Source of the DNA: an uncultured Pelagibacteraceae bacterium
Lineage (GTDB): Bacteria > Pseudomonadota > Alphaproteobacteria > Pelagibacterales > Pelagibacteraceae
NCBI GenBank assembly: GCA_902521075.1
Contig: CABYQM010000003.1
Location: 1-64,000, forward strand
Direction of reading: 5' to 3'
DNA length: 64,000 bases
Shown: piece after piece, positions 61,234-64,000 of the stretch
Layout of the letters: every line of letters starts with the position of its first letter
How positions within the stretch are numbered: position 1 is the stretch's first letter
Notes under the pieces: model-generated
Told to the model about the DNA's origin: nothing
What the model saw: the letters and a program-made list of their open reading frames with translations, nothing else
The model's database searches: none
Position numbers and translations under genes: made by a program

Positions 61234-62606
61234 TGGAATATATAAGCACTAGAAATAATTCAGATCATTTTTCATTTAAAAACGTATTTCTGAAAGGTTT
61301 AGCTGATGATGGAGGTCTTTTTGTACCTAAGTCAATCAAACCATTTAGTAAAGATGAATTCAACAAACTGAGTGGTCTTAATTACAATGAATTAGCAGCC
61401 GAAGTAATTTTCCCATTTATTGGTGATTTTATGACTAAAGAAGAGTTGACTTCCATAGTATCAAAATCTTACTCAAATTTTAGAGCAAAGGATGTTGTAA
61501 AAATCTCTGATTTAGGAAATTTAAAAGTTTTAGAACTATATCACGGCCCAACACTTGCTTTTAAAGATATTGCAATGCAATTAATAGGAAATTTTTATCA
61601 ATTTCATTTAGCAAATGAGCAAAAAAAAATTAACATTATTGTAGCAACTTCAGGAGATACAGGTGCAGCTGCTATTGATGCTTTAAAAGGCAAAAAGAAT
61701 TTAAATGTTTTTGTATTACATCCAAATAACAGGATTTCACCAGTACAAAGAAGACTTATGACAATCCATGAAGAGAAAAATGTATTCAATATTGCTATCG
61801 AGGGGAACTTTGATGACTGTCAAAATCTAGTTAAAGCAATGTTTAATGATGAAAAATTTTCTAGCTCAATAAATATGTCAGGTGTTAATTCAATAAATTG
61901 GGCAAGAATTGTTGCTCAAGCTGTTTATTATTTTTATGCTTATTTTAAAATAGGAAAGGAGCAGCCACTGTCTTTTTCTGTGCCGACTGGAAATTTTGGA
62001 GATATTTATGCTGGTTATCTAGCAAAAAAACTTGGTCTTCCAATTGATAAACTTATTGTAGCTACTAATAAAAATGACATCCTTCATAGAGCAATTTCTG
62101 GTGGGGACTATACTCAAAAGAAAGTTGAGGAAACAAATACTCCTAGCATGGATATCCAGATAGCAAGTAACTTTGAGAGACTTTTATACGATGTAAAAGA
62201 CTGTAATTCAGAAGTTACAAAAGATGTAATGGATAAAATAAAAAATAATACTTATCAAATCGATAATAGTGATTTAGATGAAATAAAAAATAATTTCACA
62301 TCTGAAATGTTAGATGAAAACGAAACTATCCAAATGATAAAAGATATAAATGAAGAATATAATGTTGTGGTGGATCCACATACTGCAGTTGGAATTGGTG
62401 CTGCAAGAAAACTTGGACTAGAAGAAAATTGCGTTGTTTTATCTACAGCACACCCATGTAAATTTCCAAAAGCAATAAAGGATGCAATCTCAAAAACTGA
62501 GAAATTACCAGATAGTCTTAAATATGTTTATGATAGAGATGAAAAATTTGAAGTTATATCAAATGATTTAAATAAAGTTAAAGAATACGTAATAAACTCA
62601 ATATGA
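61233..62606 (+). CDS. thrC: Threonine synthase
   Basis: MEYISTRNNSDHFSFKNVFLKGLADDGGLFVP; GPTLAFKDIAMQLIG; SGDTGAAAIDAL. Confidence 0.96.
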   Translation: MEYISTRNNSDHFSFKNVFLKGLADDGGLFVPKSIKPFSKDEFNKLSGLNYNELAAEVIFPFIGDFMTKEELTSIVSKSYSNFRAKDVVKISDLGNLKVLELYHGPTLAFKDIAMQLIGNFYQFHLANEQKKINIIVATSGDTGAAAIDALKGKKNLNVFVLHPNNRISPVQRRLMTIHEEKNVFNIAIEGNFDDCQNLVKAMFNDEKFSSSINMSGVNSINWARIVAQAVYYFYAYFKIGKEQPLSFSVPTGNFGDIYAGYLAKKLGLPIDKLIVATNKNDILHRAISGGDYTQKKVEETNTPSMDIQIASNFERLLYDVKDCNSEVTKDVMDKIKNNTYQIDNSDLDEIKNNFTSEMLDENETIQMIKDINEEYNVVVDPHTAVGIGAARKLGLEENCVVLSTAHPCKFPKAIKDAISKTEKLPDSLKYVYDRDEKFEVISNDLNKVKEYVINSI

Positions 62607-63088
62607 AATTAAAAATAAAAGATCAAATCCCAGATATAGAAATTTTTCATCTATTAGATGGTGAGCCACAAACTAGTAAAATTAGAGATATTTTAGGAAA
62701 TGGTAAAGTTGTTTTATTCGGATTGCCTGGTGCTTTTACTTCTACTTGTTCAAAACTCCATCTTCCTGGATATGTTGCTAATGCCGATAAAATAAAAGCT
62801 AAAGGAATTAAGAATATATTTTGTTTATCTGTAAATGATCCTTTTGTTATGAATGCTTGGGGAGAAGCAAATAATGCAGCTGGTAAAATAACAATGCTAT
62901 CTGATCCATATTTATTTTTTACAAAAGCAATTGGTGCAGAAGTAGATAGAAATTCAAAAGGAATGGGTATTAGATCAAATCGGTATGTAATGCTTATTGA
63001 AAATTTAAAAGTAGTGAATATCAGGGTAGAAAAAGAGACCAAACAATGCAATTTGTCTTCTGCAGATAGAATTTTAAATATTTTGTGA
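62603..63088 (+). CDS. Peroxiredoxin (Prx5-type)
   Basis: LFGLPGAFTSTCSKLHLPGYV active-site Cys motif. Confidence 0.92.
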   Translation: MKLKIKDQIPDIEIFHLLDGEPQTSKIRDILGNGKVVLFGLPGAFTSTCSKLHLPGYVANADKIKAKGIKNIFCLSVNDPFVMNAWGEANNAAGKITMLSDPYLFFTKAIGAEVDRNSKGMGIRSNRYVMLIENLKVVNIRVEKETKQCNLSSADRILNIL

Positions 63089-64000
63089 AACTTTTATATC
63101 GTCCAGAAATAGATGGTTTAAGAGCGATTGCTGTTCTTGCAGTCATTCTCTATCATGCTCAAATTACTGTTTTAGGCCATCAACCATTCCAAGGTGGATT
63201 TATCGGAGTTGATATATTTTTTGTTATCTCTGGTTATTTAATCACATCAATAATTTATAAAGAATTAATTGCCTCAAGTTCTTTTTCATTTAAATATTTT
63301 TACGAAAGAAGAATAAGACGAATACTTCCAATTTATCTTTTTATTGGATTTGTTACTATTTTATTATGCTATCTAATTCTCCCACATAAATTATTCAATT
63401 TTAACTTTTCATCATTCGTTTCTTCATTATTTTTTGTATCAAATTATTTTTTTTATAATGAAGCACTGCAATATAGTGCTTTAGGCAATACTGATATATT
63501 TTTACTTCATACTTGGTCGCTTTCAGTTGAGGAACAGTTTTACTTAATTTTTCCAATTTTATTTTTATTCATATTTAAAAAATTTAATTATAAATATTTT
63601 TTTATATCATTATTTATTTTTGGATTGATGGTGTCTATATATTTCTCGTTAACTAAACCTAACTTCTCTTTTTATTCATTACCTACAAGATTTTTTGAAC
63701 TTTTACTTGGTTCACTGGTATGTTTTTATGAAAAAGATATTAAAGAAAGATTTAACCAATACTCTAAATTATTCTGTTTTGTGGGATTTTTTTTAATTAT
63801 TTTTTCAATATTACTTTTTTCTCATGAAACATTGCATCCATCTCATCTAACCTTAATACCTTTATTTGGTACAATTTTAATAATCATTTTTTCTAATAAT
63901 AACGATTATTTAATTAAAATTATTTCAAGTAAAGTTATAGTTTTTATTGGGTTAATTTCTTATTCACTTTACCTTTGGCATTATCCAATTTTTCTTACAG
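63085..64000 (+). CDS. Acyltransferase 3 (OafA/YrhL-like) family protein, 3' truncated by window edge
   Basis: GTG start overlapping the Prx stop; MKLLYRPEIDGLRAIAVLAVILYHA...GGFIGVDIFFVISGYLITSII; not in the ORF track because it runs off the window. Confidence 0.92.
   Translation, partial: MKLLYRPEIDGLRAIAVLAVILYHAQITVLGHQPFQGGFIGVDIFFVISGYLITSIIYKELIASSSFSFKYFYERRIRRILPIYLFIGFVTILLCYLILPHKLFNFNFSSFVSSLFFVSNYFFYNEALQYSALGNTDIFLLHTWSLSVEEQFYLIFPILFLFIFKKFNYKYFFISLFIFGLMVSIYFSLTKPNFSFYSLPTRFFELLLGSLVCFYEKDIKERFNQYSKLFCFVGFFLIIFSILLFSHETLHPSHLTLIPLFGTILIIIFSNNNDYLIKIISSKVIVFIGLISYSLYLWHYPIFLT

Overview
This is an AT-rich, very gene-dense 64 kb chromosomal window. Product mix, gene orders and gene compactness point to a streamlined alphaproteobacterium, most likely SAR11/Pelagibacterales; that assignment is inferred from protein families only. 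About 65 protein-coding genes can be supported. They include an AmgK/MurU-like pair, gpmA, an F1F0-ATPase zeta-type inhibitor, an RND pump, a BMP-family ABC importer, Hsp20, groESL, prolyl oligopeptidase, an ScfR-type regulator with isocitrate lyase, tldD/pmbA, typA, ribF-ileS-lspA, a lipid A/Kdo cluster with ubiA, a cytochrome c oxidase assembly cluster, and thrC. I found no rRNA, tRNA, CRISPR array, transposase or prophage, and no clear multi-gene novel system. The most interesting signals are small or non-coding: (i) an Hsp20 leader with a sigma32-like promoter and a ROSE-thermometer-like UUGCU/SD pairing; (ii) paired TTTGTAAA repeats plus an unlisted 53-codon His-rich ORF between scfR and aceA; (iii) an unlisted 41-codon transmembrane ORF translationally coupled between ctaB and ctaG; (iv) a Lys-rich coiled-coil protein encoded through several long A tracts; (v) 9 of 14 convergent gene junctions overlapping at their stop ends, with hairpins only at the two wide gaps. 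All family names come from reading the translations; no database search was run.
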